Below are positions 44,659 to 52,476 of a DNA stretch of 64,000 nt, piece by piece (the stretch's first letter is position 1; every line of letters starts with the position of its first letter). The position numbers were made by a program, and so were the translations under genes. The notes under the pieces were generated by a model. It was not told the origin of the DNA. It worked only from the letters and a program-made list of their open reading frames with translations, and did not search any database. Source of the stretch: Collinsella aerofaciens (GTDB taxonomy: Bacteria; Actinomycetota; Coriobacteriia; Coriobacteriales; Coriobacteriaceae); the NCBI RefSeq assembly GCF_009876115.1, contig NZ_WWSY01000001.1, positions 229,769-293,768 on the forward strand. The letters are read 5' to 3'.

Positions 44659-46535
44659 TTGTCGCCACCCTCCTTGCGCGCAATGGTCACCGTCTTGTCC
44701 GTGGCCTTGACCAGGTACAGGTCACCCGTCAGATGCGTAATCTCGCCACCCGTAACCGCACCCGGCTCGCCGTTGTTGGCGCGGAACATGAGCCACGCTT
44801 CGTCGTGGAAATTGCCCAGACTGAGCGTCCAGGCATCCGCACTGGTATCCACGCTCACCGTCACGGACGAAAAGCGCTGAATGGCACCCGAGCATTCCGA
44901 ACCGGTCTGGCGACGCAGGTCGGGCGCAGACTTGGTAAGCCAGTCCAGGTAGTCGGTCAGGCCGCCCTTATAGACTTCCCAGCCCTCCTTAGCGCCGCGA
45001 TCGGGATCCAGCAGATCGTCCGGGTGCATAAAGTGCGTGCTCACGTAGTGCATGTTGAGCTCGGACACGGCAGCCAGGCGCATGTAGGAATCGTCGACCA
45101 TGCCGCCCGAGACAATACGCGGCTGCTCCACAATGCCATCGCTCGCCACGCCAAACTCCTGCACGTACGGCAGGTCGGTGCCGTCCTCAAAATACGTACT
45201 GGCAATGGTCTTGATGCGCGGCACGTCGGTGCCGATAAGCTTGCGCGCGCGGGCCGAAAGGATATTCGACGGCGGCACGTAGACCGAGCCGTGCGCGTTG
45301 GGCAGCACCTCGTCCTGAAAGGCGATAAGCTCGTTGAGCGATGCAACGATCGTCTCCTTATTCTTCCACGTCTTGTAGTCGTACAGCGTGCCATAGTCGG
45401 TGTCCCAGAGTGCCAGCGGCTGATGGTTGTAGCCGTGAAAGCCCAGCTCTCCGCCCATCTGCAGCAGCATGCCGCCAAAGTAGCGGAACTGCGTGGTATC
45501 GGCCTGGCGCGCGGGCTCGGTCTGGTTGACCGCGTCCTCGTAGTTTTCAATCATCACGCCGGTATAGCGAATGCCGTATTTTTGCGCGAGCTTTTGCAGA
45601 TCGGGCCACCAGACCTTGGCATAAAAATCGGCAATGGAAAGGCCGTAGTCGCGCTTAATGTAAGTGCCGTCGCCCGAGGGCACGGGGCTGGGAAAGTCAT
45701 CCAGATAGAAGACGGCGCTGTTGATGACCGGATAGGCCGTGGCATCGCCCAATAGGCTCACGGCCGCGGAATAGAAACCACGCATGACCTTGTCGTAGAT
45801 ACCGATATTGCACACCACGGTACGGCCGCTGCCGCAATCGCTCGACCAAATAAGCGGAGTACCCGTGTCACCGGTTTTAGCCCACACGTGGGCCGTCTCA
45901 CGCAGCGAAACCGAAAGCGACGAATCAAAGGGGTCCGATAACTCATAACGCTGGCCACCGCCGATCATAAAGTCCTCGCTCGGCACGATGCTCTCTGCCG
46001 TCGCATATTCATAGCCGGCAGAATCGATGCCCAGCTTGGGACCGATTGCCTGCAGGTAGCTGGAGTTATCCGGCGTCATGGCGAGCATCAGCGAACCGCC
46101 GGCACTCACCCAGCTCATGATGTCGGAGAGGTGCGTACCGAGCCCGTCGAGCGACGGCATCAGTAAAATCACGCGGTTGAAGGACGTGAGAGAAGGAATC
46201 GCATCAACACCATCGGTGGCAATATCCACATCGCGGTGGGCGATCTTCATGTCAAGCAAGATCTGGTCGAACTGCTCTTTGACGTCCTCGACGCCATCTT
46301 GGTCCGAGTCGGTAATAACCAAGCACGTGGGCTTTTGGCCAAACATCGCCGAACTTGCCGGCACCGCGTCGTTGGCAGCGAGCATGCCCAGCTTATGCTG
46401 CCCGGCGCTGTACTGCACGCCGGCACGCTCGATCAACAGCACGACAGCCATGGCAATAAAGACCGCCCACACCACGAGCAGCCCCATCCAGCGAAAATGG
46501 CCCGCACGCTCGCGGATATGTTGCACCACGCTCAT
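44655..46535 (-). CDS. PelA-like deacetylase-domain membrane protein (DUF2194)
   Basis: A 626-residue protein with one N-terminal membrane segment (WMGLLVVWAVFIAMAVVLLI), then an extracytoplasmic region. The middle resembles polysaccharide deacetylases: VFYLDDFPSPVP (metal-binding DD), LGFHGYNHQPL (HxxxH-type), and later MHYVSTHFMHPDD. It corresponds to the deacetylase part of PelA without the hydrolase domain, as described for Gram-positive pel loci. Start: ATG 46535 follows GGAGAGGAGG; the TTG at 46559 is rejected. It overlaps the upstream gene by ATGA. Confidence 0.85.
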   Translation of the reverse strand: MSVVQHIRERAGHFRWMGLLVVWAVFIAMAVVLLIERAGVQYSAGQHKLGMLAANDAVPASSAMFGQKPTCLVITDSDQDGVEDVKEQFDQILLDMKIAHRDVDIATDGVDAIPSLTSFNRVILLMPSLDGLGTHLSDIMSWVSAGGSLMLAMTPDNSSYLQAIGPKLGIDSAGYEYATAESIVPSEDFMIGGGQRYELSDPFDSSLSVSLRETAHVWAKTGDTGTPLIWSSDCGSGRTVVCNIGIYDKVMRGFYSAAVSLLGDATAYPVINSAVFYLDDFPSPVPSGDGTYIKRDYGLSIADFYAKVWWPDLQKLAQKYGIRYTGVMIENYEDAVNQTEPARQADTTQFRYFGGMLLQMGGELGFHGYNHQPLALWDTDYGTLYDYKTWKNKETIVASLNELIAFQDEVLPNAHGSVYVPPSNILSARARKLIGTDVPRIKTIASTYFEDGTDLPYVQEFGVASDGIVEQPRIVSGGMVDDSYMRLAAVSELNMHYVSTHFMHPDDLLDPDRGAKEGWEVYKGGLTDYLDWLTKSAPDLRRQTGSECSGAIQRFSSVTVSVDTSADAWTLSLGNFHDEAWLMFRANNGEPGAVTGGEITHLTGDLYLVKATDKTVTIARKEGGDK

Positions 46536-47437
46536 CGGGCCTCCTCTCCTTCGTGCCAAAATGCCAGCCTCTCACGATTTTCGGCATTCAAATACACATG
46601 CTGCTTGTCGATCGCGTCGATTACGCGCTGTACCGCCTGCCCATCGCGACGAATCACAGCCAAGCGCAGGCAGAGCATCCACACGTCCTGTTCGTCTGAC
46701 GCATCGATCACCAACTGGCTCGCGACGTCCTCCGCCTTATCAATCTCGCCGGCATCGACCAGCGCCGTGGCATAGCGAATGCGCAGCGCCGGCACGTCCT
46801 CACGTTCGCAACGACGCGCGAGCAAACGTGCATACTGTTGACGTTGAATCTGTGCCACGCAGCCCTCTGCCAAACCCGAGTCCAGATAGGCGCCCAGAAA
46901 ATCGCAATACGCATCCAGGTTATGCGAGCTGGGATCGGTCTTAAACGCGCGCTCCAACTGCTGCAGCTTAAGGTCGGACTCCTTGGAAATCTGCGCCACC
47001 GCCGTCGCGGCATAGTGCGCGACCTCAACATCGTCGTTGAGTTTTGCTGCCTGCAACTGTGCCAGGTACGCATCCGGATCCTCGGTAAGCATGGAGAGCA
47101 TCAGACGGCGGCGGTCGCCCGGGTCGTTGACGATCAATGCTTCCTCGAGCGGCACCACGCCATCATCGCGCTCGCGTCCCTGCACGAGCAAACTGCGATG
47201 CATGTCGTCGTTAATGCGAAGCGTCTCCAGCGTGGCGTCCTTGAGGTCCGCGCCGAACACCGCGCTACGCACCGAGAGTAGTGCCACGAGCAACGGGCCC
47301 CACAGCGGTACGAGCACCATCACAGTAAGCATGTGCCCTCGAACCGGCAGCAAGCCCAGTTTCATAAGCGTCCACAGCACCAGACACACCAGCGCATGAA
47401 TTAATAGCAGTACGGTAGCAACAACAAGCGAGATCAA
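46532..47437 (-). CDS. PelE-like TPR membrane protein
   Basis: A 301-residue protein with two N-terminal membrane helices (VVATVLLLIHALVCLVLWTL and MLTVMVLVPLWGPLLVALL) followed by a soluble helical region with TPR-like repeats (residues about 110-290). The topology matches PelE, the partner of PelD. The start appears to be TTG 47437, sharing bases with the stop of the PelD fusion (TTGA), after GGGGAGGCCGC. ATG at residue 25 would cut the first helix. Confidence 0.78.
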   Translation of the reverse strand: MISLVVATVLLLIHALVCLVLWTLMKLGLLPVRGHMLTVMVLVPLWGPLLVALLSVRSAVFGADLKDATLETLRINDDMHRSLLVQGRERDDGVVPLEEALIVNDPGDRRRLMLSMLTEDPDAYLAQLQAAKLNDDVEVAHYAATAVAQISKESDLKLQQLERAFKTDPSSHNLDAYCDFLGAYLDSGLAEGCVAQIQRQQYARLLARRCEREDVPALRIRYATALVDAGEIDKAEDVASQLVIDASDEQDVWMLCLRLAVIRRDGQAVQRVIDAIDKQHVYLNAENRERLAFWHEGEEAR

Positions 47438-49614
47438 GCGGCCTCCCCTTCACCGCTTCCGGTGGGCGCGATGCGTTGCATCAGGGCCACAACGTCCTCG
47501 CTGCCGACAGGTTCCACTGTAATGTGCTTGGCCGCCAAGCGCGCACAAATAACGGGCAGGTCGGCCTCGGTTGCCTGACGCATAAGCAAGTAAAGTGTGT
47601 GTCCATCGACCAGGCCCGCAGCGTCACTCTCGCGAATCGCCGACCCAATGGCGCCGACCAGCTCGCCAACAGGCTCCATGCCCGGCACCACGCGCAAGAG
47701 CAAGAAGCTCCCCATCTTATTGTCCGCAAGCGCCAGCTCGGCGGCGAGTTCCTGGCCAAAGGCATCGTGGCTGAGAACGCACGTGCCGGCAACGCAGCGC
47801 TTATCCTGCGCCACTGCCTCGTAATCGAAGGCGCGTCCCAGCGCGCTTTCCACCAGGCCGCACAGGATGCGGAACAGGTTTTGGTAGTACAGGGTCATTT
47901 GGCTTTCGGCCACGTGACGCACAAAGATCAATACGGCTGGGGCTCCATCGCGCTCGATCGCATAGCCAAACATCGGAAGCCCCGACGTCAGTGCGCGGTT
48001 CACCCACAAACCCGAGATCGCACCTTGGAGCACGGGCGCAAGGTCATCGAGCGAGAGCGAGCGCGGCACATCGTTGGAAATCGCCGGGCTCGCCGCTACC
48101 AGGCGCGCAAATGCCCCACCCGAAACATGGTAGATCGTCACCGAATCGTTCTCGAGAATCTCGCCCAGCAACTCACAGCACTTGCGGTATATATCACGCG
48201 GGTTGAGTACGTCGAGCTCCTGTGTCACAGCAAAGATTTTGCCAAAGCTGTCGTGGCGCCCCACAATCTGTCGCTTATAGGCACGTTTGTCCTCAATCGC
48301 GTCGTGATAGAGCCGCGTTAGGAACGTGTTACGGTTTCGCACAAGCTCGTTCTCGTCACGCTCCGCCTTAATGGCCTCGCTGTTGCGCAGCTGCACATAG
48401 CCGCACACGGCACCCACCACAAAGTACGCAATAAACGGCAGCCAGTTGGACGGCTCGTAAAAGAGACCCTGGAAGGTATAACCGTACTGAGTAAAGTAGC
48501 TCGCGGCCAAACCCACCGACGCCAGCAGCGCCGCAACCAGGCCAAAATCGAGCCCATACAGCGTGCCGATCAGTACCACGTACAGCAGGCGGTAGTCGAG
48601 CACGTTAAGCTGAGCAAACTGCGAAAACACCAGCTCCAGGCCCTCAAAGAGCACCCAGGCCAGCGCGGTCTCCAGGCATTTGATGGGCAGTGTCCGCCCG
48701 CGCATGCGGTCGATGGCGGCACGCAGCGGATGGCGCTTGCCCGCGAGGGTCTGCTCCCAGCGGGCGTGTATGGTCGAAAGATCGCGCAGCACGTCATAGC
48801 GCTGGAACCACCCGTAGCGCGTGCGGACGGTATCGCTCGGAGCAATGGAGACGACGGCGTCCCCGTCGTAGGTAATGTCGAGCCCCGGGAACAAGCCCTT
48901 GAGCGCCTCGCCCAGGTCTCCCACGGTGTGGGCAAAGCTATCCGGAACCTCGAGTTCCTCGAATGTGGCATCCCAGCTGTCGAAGATGCGACGCACCAGA
49001 ACGGCCAGCTCCTCGGCGCAGAGGGCACCGAGCGGTGAGTCCGCCCCAGCCCTCATGACAGCAGAGCCTTGCGAGCACGCCTCGAACAGCGGGGTCAAAA
49101 TCGGGTCTTCCAGCGTGGGCGAGGCGGTGTACAGATACGGCACGCGCAAGATCTTGGCCTGAATGCCGTCGCGGACCGCATAGTAGCGGCACAGGTCGTT
49201 GGCCGCACGGGCAATGATGCCCTTGCCGTTTTGCCCCGCAACGTCCACCGCACCGTCCGCTCCCATGGGACCAGTCACAAACAGCAGCTGAATCTGGCGA
49301 CCCATGCAAGCTCGAAAGACGGAGCGCAGCAGCTCGATGTCGCCAACGGCCTCGGTATGCGGCGTGAGATAGGTAGAGAGGTAGACCACACGGTCGAATT
49401 CGTAAGCCTGGTCCAGGTGCTGCAGCAGCTCTTTCCAAGACGCATGGAGCGACGACCCGTCGCGGCGCGCCTCGTTGGCCGCCACGACCTGAACATGGTC
49501 ACCGGGAAACGCCTTGGCACAAAAGTCGTCATCGACATACGCGGTATTGCCAACAACCAGCACTTCCACCGTGCGCTCCCCCTCCCCAAATTTAGCTTTT
49601 GCCATGGTAAACAT
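47434..49614 (-). CDS. Fusion of a degenerate SDR/epimerase domain to a PelD-like c-di-GMP receptor
   Basis: A 726-residue protein. Residues about 15-250 look like an NAD-dependent epimerase/dehydratase fold (VEVLVVGNTAYVDDDF ... RVVYLSTYLTP ... LRVPYLYTASPTLEDPI) without the clear GxxGxxG. Residues about 315-415 hold four membrane helices, then a GAF-like region (LGEILENDSVTIYHVSGG) and a final domain that resembles degenerate GGDEF: RESD at 661-664 followed by GLVDGHTLYLLM where GGDEF would be. That spacing matches the RxxD I-site of PelD. It is the first gene of the locus; ATG 49614 has no ribosome site and may be leaderless (ATG 49605 is possible). Confidence 0.82.
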   Translation of the reverse strand: MFTMAKAKFGEGERTVEVLVVGNTAYVDDDFCAKAFPGDHVQVVAANEARRDGSSLHASWKELLQHLDQAYEFDRVVYLSTYLTPHTEAVGDIELLRSVFRACMGRQIQLLFVTGPMGADGAVDVAGQNGKGIIARAANDLCRYYAVRDGIQAKILRVPYLYTASPTLEDPILTPLFEACSQGSAVMRAGADSPLGALCAEELAVLVRRIFDSWDATFEELEVPDSFAHTVGDLGEALKGLFPGLDITYDGDAVVSIAPSDTVRTRYGWFQRYDVLRDLSTIHARWEQTLAGKRHPLRAAIDRMRGRTLPIKCLETALAWVLFEGLELVFSQFAQLNVLDYRLLYVVLIGTLYGLDFGLVAALLASVGLAASYFTQYGYTFQGLFYEPSNWLPFIAYFVVGAVCGYVQLRNSEAIKAERDENELVRNRNTFLTRLYHDAIEDKRAYKRQIVGRHDSFGKIFAVTQELDVLNPRDIYRKCCELLGEILENDSVTIYHVSGGAFARLVAASPAISNDVPRSLSLDDLAPVLQGAISGLWVNRALTSGLPMFGYAIERDGAPAVLIFVRHVAESQMTLYYQNLFRILCGLVESALGRAFDYEAVAQDKRCVAGTCVLSHDAFGQELAAELALADNKMGSFLLLRVVPGMEPVGELVGAIGSAIRESDAAGLVDGHTLYLLMRQATEADLPVICARLAAKHITVEPVGSEDVVALMQRIAPTGSGEGEAA

Positions 49615-49618
49615 GCGT

Positions 49619-49624
49619 ATTGTA
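49619..49624 (-). promoter_or_regulatory. Possible -10 box of the Pel operon
   Basis: On the minus strand TACAAT lies four bases ahead of the ATG at 49614. No ribosome site is seen between, and the -35 is poor (TTGCCT with 19-base spacing). A leaderless mRNA is possible. Confidence 0.4.
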
Positions 49625-49840
49625 CGCTGTCAATGTAGGCCAAAGGCAACTTTAAAGCTGTTTTAAGAACTTTTTCAGACGGGAAGCGACTCGCGCCTGA
49701 GCCAGAGAGCCCTACACGTGCCGCTGCACGGCGGAGAAAGGCGAATCCACTACCCCTCAGGCATAATTCCTGAGCAAAATCAAGCAGAGCACACGGCTTT
49801 TTGCGCCACTTTAAGACGTAATCGGGATGTGGCGAGAGGC

Positions 49841-50026
49841 CAAATTCGGAAGTGCGGGGAAAACCAAAGGAATGCTGACCAGACCCCCGTTTTAGGCTTC
49901 CGCGACCTGCGGTTTTGATACAAAAAAACCGCGTTGTGCTCGAAGGTTTTCGATTTTTCCCCGCACTTCTGTAATTACATCTCTGGATCGAGGGCGCAGG
50001 CAATGGTGACGACATCCACGATAGCG
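49841..50026 (+). repeat. MITE-like repeat, copy 1
   Basis: About 185 bases that recur at 52024-52206 in the same orientation at roughly 85% identity by eye. The ends of the core, CGGAAGTGCGGGGAAAA and TTTTTCCCCGCACTTCTG, are inverted relative to each other. No open frame is shared. The two copies flank the AlbA-type gene. Confidence 0.8.
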
Positions 50027-50168
50027 CCCCCCTATGCCTGATACCAAAATCGTTCCATAGGGACCCGTTTCCCAATGGGACGATTCTTCACAAAGGGCAT
50101 TAAGGCGCATGAGAACATGGTAGAGGCAAGCAAGCGCGCTTCCACGTTTTCGCCCATGGTGACCACGG

Positions 50169-50174
50169 TATAAT
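50169..50174 (+). promoter_or_regulatory. -10 box of the AlbA/Schlafen gene
   Basis: A perfect TATAAT lies 37 bases before the ATG at 50212. The -35 region (TTTTCG, spacing 16) is weak. Confidence 0.5.
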
Positions 50175-50211
50175 CCAACGAGACAAGCAACGAACGGGAA
50201 AGGCAGCGCGG

Positions 50212-51594
50212 ATGAACCTGGGCAGCGAGAGCGAGACCGTCGAGTTCAAGAAGTCCACTGGCGAGCATAAAGAAGCACTGCAAGCCATCAGCGCCATGCT
50301 GAACAAGCACGGCCGCGGCGAGCTCTACTTCGGCGTGAAGGACAACGGCGATGTCATCGGCCAGGATGTCAGCGACGCAACGCTGCGCCAGGTGACGTCG
50401 TGGGTGTCCGACAAGATCGAGCCCGCGGTGTTCCCGACGGTCGAGTGCCTCGACGCCGATGATGGGCTGCGATACATCAAAATTGCCTTCTCAGGTGCCG
50501 ACGCCCCCTACTCCGCCGACGGACGCTACTTCACCCGCGTGGGGACTTCGAACAAAGCGCTGTCGGCCTCGGAGCTGAGCGCCATGGTCGTCAAGCGTGA
50601 GCGCGCCCGTAGCCCGTGGGACTCGCTGCCGTCCGGCAGGCCCGTCTCCGACGCCGACGAGCAGGCGGTGCGTGACTTCGTCGCGCGCGGCGGCAGGGCC
50701 GGACGCGTGGGCGGCGGGTTCGCCGGCGTGGAGGACACCTTGGCAAGGCTCGACCTCGTCGCGCCCGACGGCAGCCTAAGAAACGCCGCGGTGGAGCTGT
50801 TCTGCGAGGGATCCGACACCTACCCCAGGATGAAGCTGGGGCTTCTGGGCGGCAACACCAAGGCCAAGATCCTCGACCTGCGCCGCGAGTGCGGCACCAT
50901 GCTCAAGCTGCTCGACTTCGCCGAGTACTTCGTGACGTCGAACATCAGGCGCGAGTTCGTCATCGGCGAGACGGGCATGTACCGCAAGGAGATCCCCGAG
51001 ATCCCGGCCGAGGCCATCCGCGAGGCGGTTGCCAACGCGCTGTGCCACCGCGACTACACCACCGGCACCGCCGTCGAGGTCAACGTGTTCATGGACACCG
51101 TCCAGATCGTGAGCCCGGGCCTGTTCCCCGAGGGCGACTCGCCGCAAGAGCACCTAGACGGTACCGCGAGCGAGTTCGGCCTCCGAAACCCCGCGATCGC
51201 GCGCACCCTGTTCCGCGCCGGCGTCATCGAGCAGTACGGCACGGGCATACCGCGCATCAAGGAGGCCTGCGAGGCAGCCGGCGTGAGGTTCCGCTTCGAG
51301 CAGACCGTCAACAGCACCGTCGTCGTCTTCGAGCGTCCTGGGTTACAGAAAGCGGCCTTCAGGAGAACCGCGGCCGACAACCGACCGCTCCTCAGCGAGC
51401 GCGAACGAGCAGCGATGGCAATTGCCGCCGCTCAGGGGAAAATCACGACCTCCGACCTCGCGCGGGAGTCCAATGTCGGTAGGAAAACGGCCTCGAAGAC
51501 TCTGAAAGACCTTGCCGGGCGAGGCCTGTTGGAATGGGTAGGGAAAAGCCCGAAAGACCCGCACCAGTTCTACAGGATGCCAAGCGAAGTTTGA
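50212..51594 (+). CDS. AlbA_2/Schlafen-type and HATPase-like DNA-binding protein
   Basis: A 460-residue protein with an N-terminal AlbA_2 (Schlafen) domain (SETVEFKKSTGEHKEALQAI, then GELYFGVKDNGDVIG), a central HATPase_c_4-like region (EIPAEAIREAVANALCHRDY ... IVSPGLFPEG ... QYGTGIPRIKEAC), and a C-terminal winged helix (GKITTSDLARESNVGRKTAS). Such proteins are often called transcriptional regulators or RecG-like helicases; some take part in phage defence. GGGAAAGG precedes the ATG. It stands alone between two repeat copies and may be mobile. Confidence 0.88.
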   Translation: MNLGSESETVEFKKSTGEHKEALQAISAMLNKHGRGELYFGVKDNGDVIGQDVSDATLRQVTSWVSDKIEPAVFPTVECLDADDGLRYIKIAFSGADAPYSADGRYFTRVGTSNKALSASELSAMVVKRERARSPWDSLPSGRPVSDADEQAVRDFVARGGRAGRVGGGFAGVEDTLARLDLVAPDGSLRNAAVELFCEGSDTYPRMKLGLLGGNTKAKILDLRRECGTMLKLLDFAEYFVTSNIRREFVIGETGMYRKEIPEIPAEAIREAVANALCHRDYTTGTAVEVNVFMDTVQIVSPGLFPEGDSPQEHLDGTASEFGLRNPAIARTLFRAGVIEQYGTGIPRIKEACEAAGVRFRFEQTVNSTVVVFERPGLQKAAFRRTAADNRPLLSERERAAMAIAAAQGKITTSDLARESNVGRKTASKTLKDLAGRGLLEWVGKSPKDPHQFYRMPSEV

Positions 51595-52298
51595 GGCTGC
51601 AGGTCCTAGCCGGGAAACAGGCCCATTGCGTTTGCTGCCCTCCCCCTGCTGGGCACTACTGAGTAATCTACTGGGCACTGCTGAGTAATCTACTGAGTAG
51701 TGCCCAAGCGCGAGTTGGCAAGTCCGCCGAAGCCCAGAGAAACGGCTCCGAAGAATATACTGACCGCTACTGACCGCTACTGATCGCGGCATTCGGCAGG
51801 CCCGCCGAATGCCGCGGTCTCCCGAGACTAGCAGAGCCGCCCTTATTGTTAGCGCTGCCGAAGCAAGCCCTACTTCAGCAGCAACTTGAATTTTCGTGCG
51901 ATGAGCCTCCCCGGAGCCAAGAGCCTTTTGCCCTAATCACAACACCGCAATTCAAGCACCGCAGAAAACTCCATTAGCGATGAACCAGCCACTTGAAGAC
52001 GTGATCAAGGTGCGGCAAGGGGTCAAATTCGGAAGTGCGGGGAAAATCGAAGAAATGCTAACCAGGCCCCAGTTTTCGCTTCCGCGAACTGCGGTTTTGG
52101 TGCTAAAAATCGCGTTGTGCTCGAAGGTTCTCGATTTTCCCCGCACTTCCGTAATTACATCCTTGGATCGAGAGTGCAGGCAACAATGACGTCATCCGCG
52201 ATAGCACCCAACAGTCACGGACGTACAAAAGGCCGTTGCCGGAAGCCTCCATACAACGACTCTTCTTTGCGCGCGCCACGCTCGCAATGCTCCATTAA
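51595..52298. other. Intergenic region with repeats downstream of the AlbA gene
   Basis: About 700 bases without a gene. At 51650-51706 TGGGCACTACT and AGTAGTGCCCA form an inverted repeat around two copies of CTGAGTAATCTACT. At 51761-51780 TGACCGCTAC is repeated in tandem. Repeat copy 2 occupies 52024-52206. Confidence 0.65.
52024..52206 (+). repeat. MITE-like repeat, copy 2
   Basis: The better copy of the element at 49841. Its core has perfect 21-base terminal inverted repeats at 52030-52050 and 52131-52151 (end CGGAAGTGCGGGGAAAATCG), 122 bases across, flanked by AATT-like sequence on both sides. Confidence 0.82.
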
Positions 52299-52361
52299 AT
52301 GTAACTAATTGATTTGCTATATACCATTCATAATGGCACATAGCAAATCAATTAGTTACAT
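52299..52361 (+). repeat. 22-bp perfect inverted repeat upstream of the unknown gene pair
   Basis: Bases 52299-52320 and 52340-52361 are exact reverse complements (arm begins ATGTAACTAATTGATT), with a 19-base spacer. It is A/T-rich, unlike its surroundings, and lies 13 bases before the start of a 33-codon ORF. It could be an operator, a terminator stem or the end of an inserted segment. Confidence 0.8.
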
Positions 52362-52374
52362 GTGGAGGCAGAAC

Positions 52375-52476
52375 ATGAGGGAGTACGTCGAGAAGCAGCT
52401 GCACACTAGAGTCGATTGCGAGCCCAACGACGCCTCGGAAATAACGACGCAAAACTCTTTCCGAAAGTGTAGGTGA
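52375..52476 (+). CDS. Short 33-residue leader ORF, translationally coupled
   Basis: ATG 52375 is preceded by GGAGG six bases away, and gives MREYVEKQLHTRVDCEPNDA and 13 more residues before TGA. The stop overlaps the start of the next gene (GTGA). The good ribosome site and the overlap support translation. The sequence is not recognised. Confidence 0.6.
   Translation: MREYVEKQLHTRVDCEPNDASEITTQNSFRKCR

Larger units (their letters stand above)
49625..50211. other. Intergenic region with repeat copy 1 and a hairpin
   Basis: No gene is seen in nearly 600 bases. It contains the first of two about 185-base repeats (49841-50026), a hairpin of 15-base arms at 50049-50084 (arms ATCGTTCCATAGGGA and TTCCCAATGGGACGAT, one mismatch), and a TATAAT box at 50169-50174 ahead of the next gene. 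Confidence 0.65.

Noticed and set aside
50032-50310. 92-codon minus-strand frame ahead of the AlbA gene
   Set aside because: It runs through the promoter and start of the AlbA gene and a hairpin; no family resemblance.
51650-51780. CRISPR array
   Set aside because: Only two or three copies of short units with no spacer regularity, and no cas genes.
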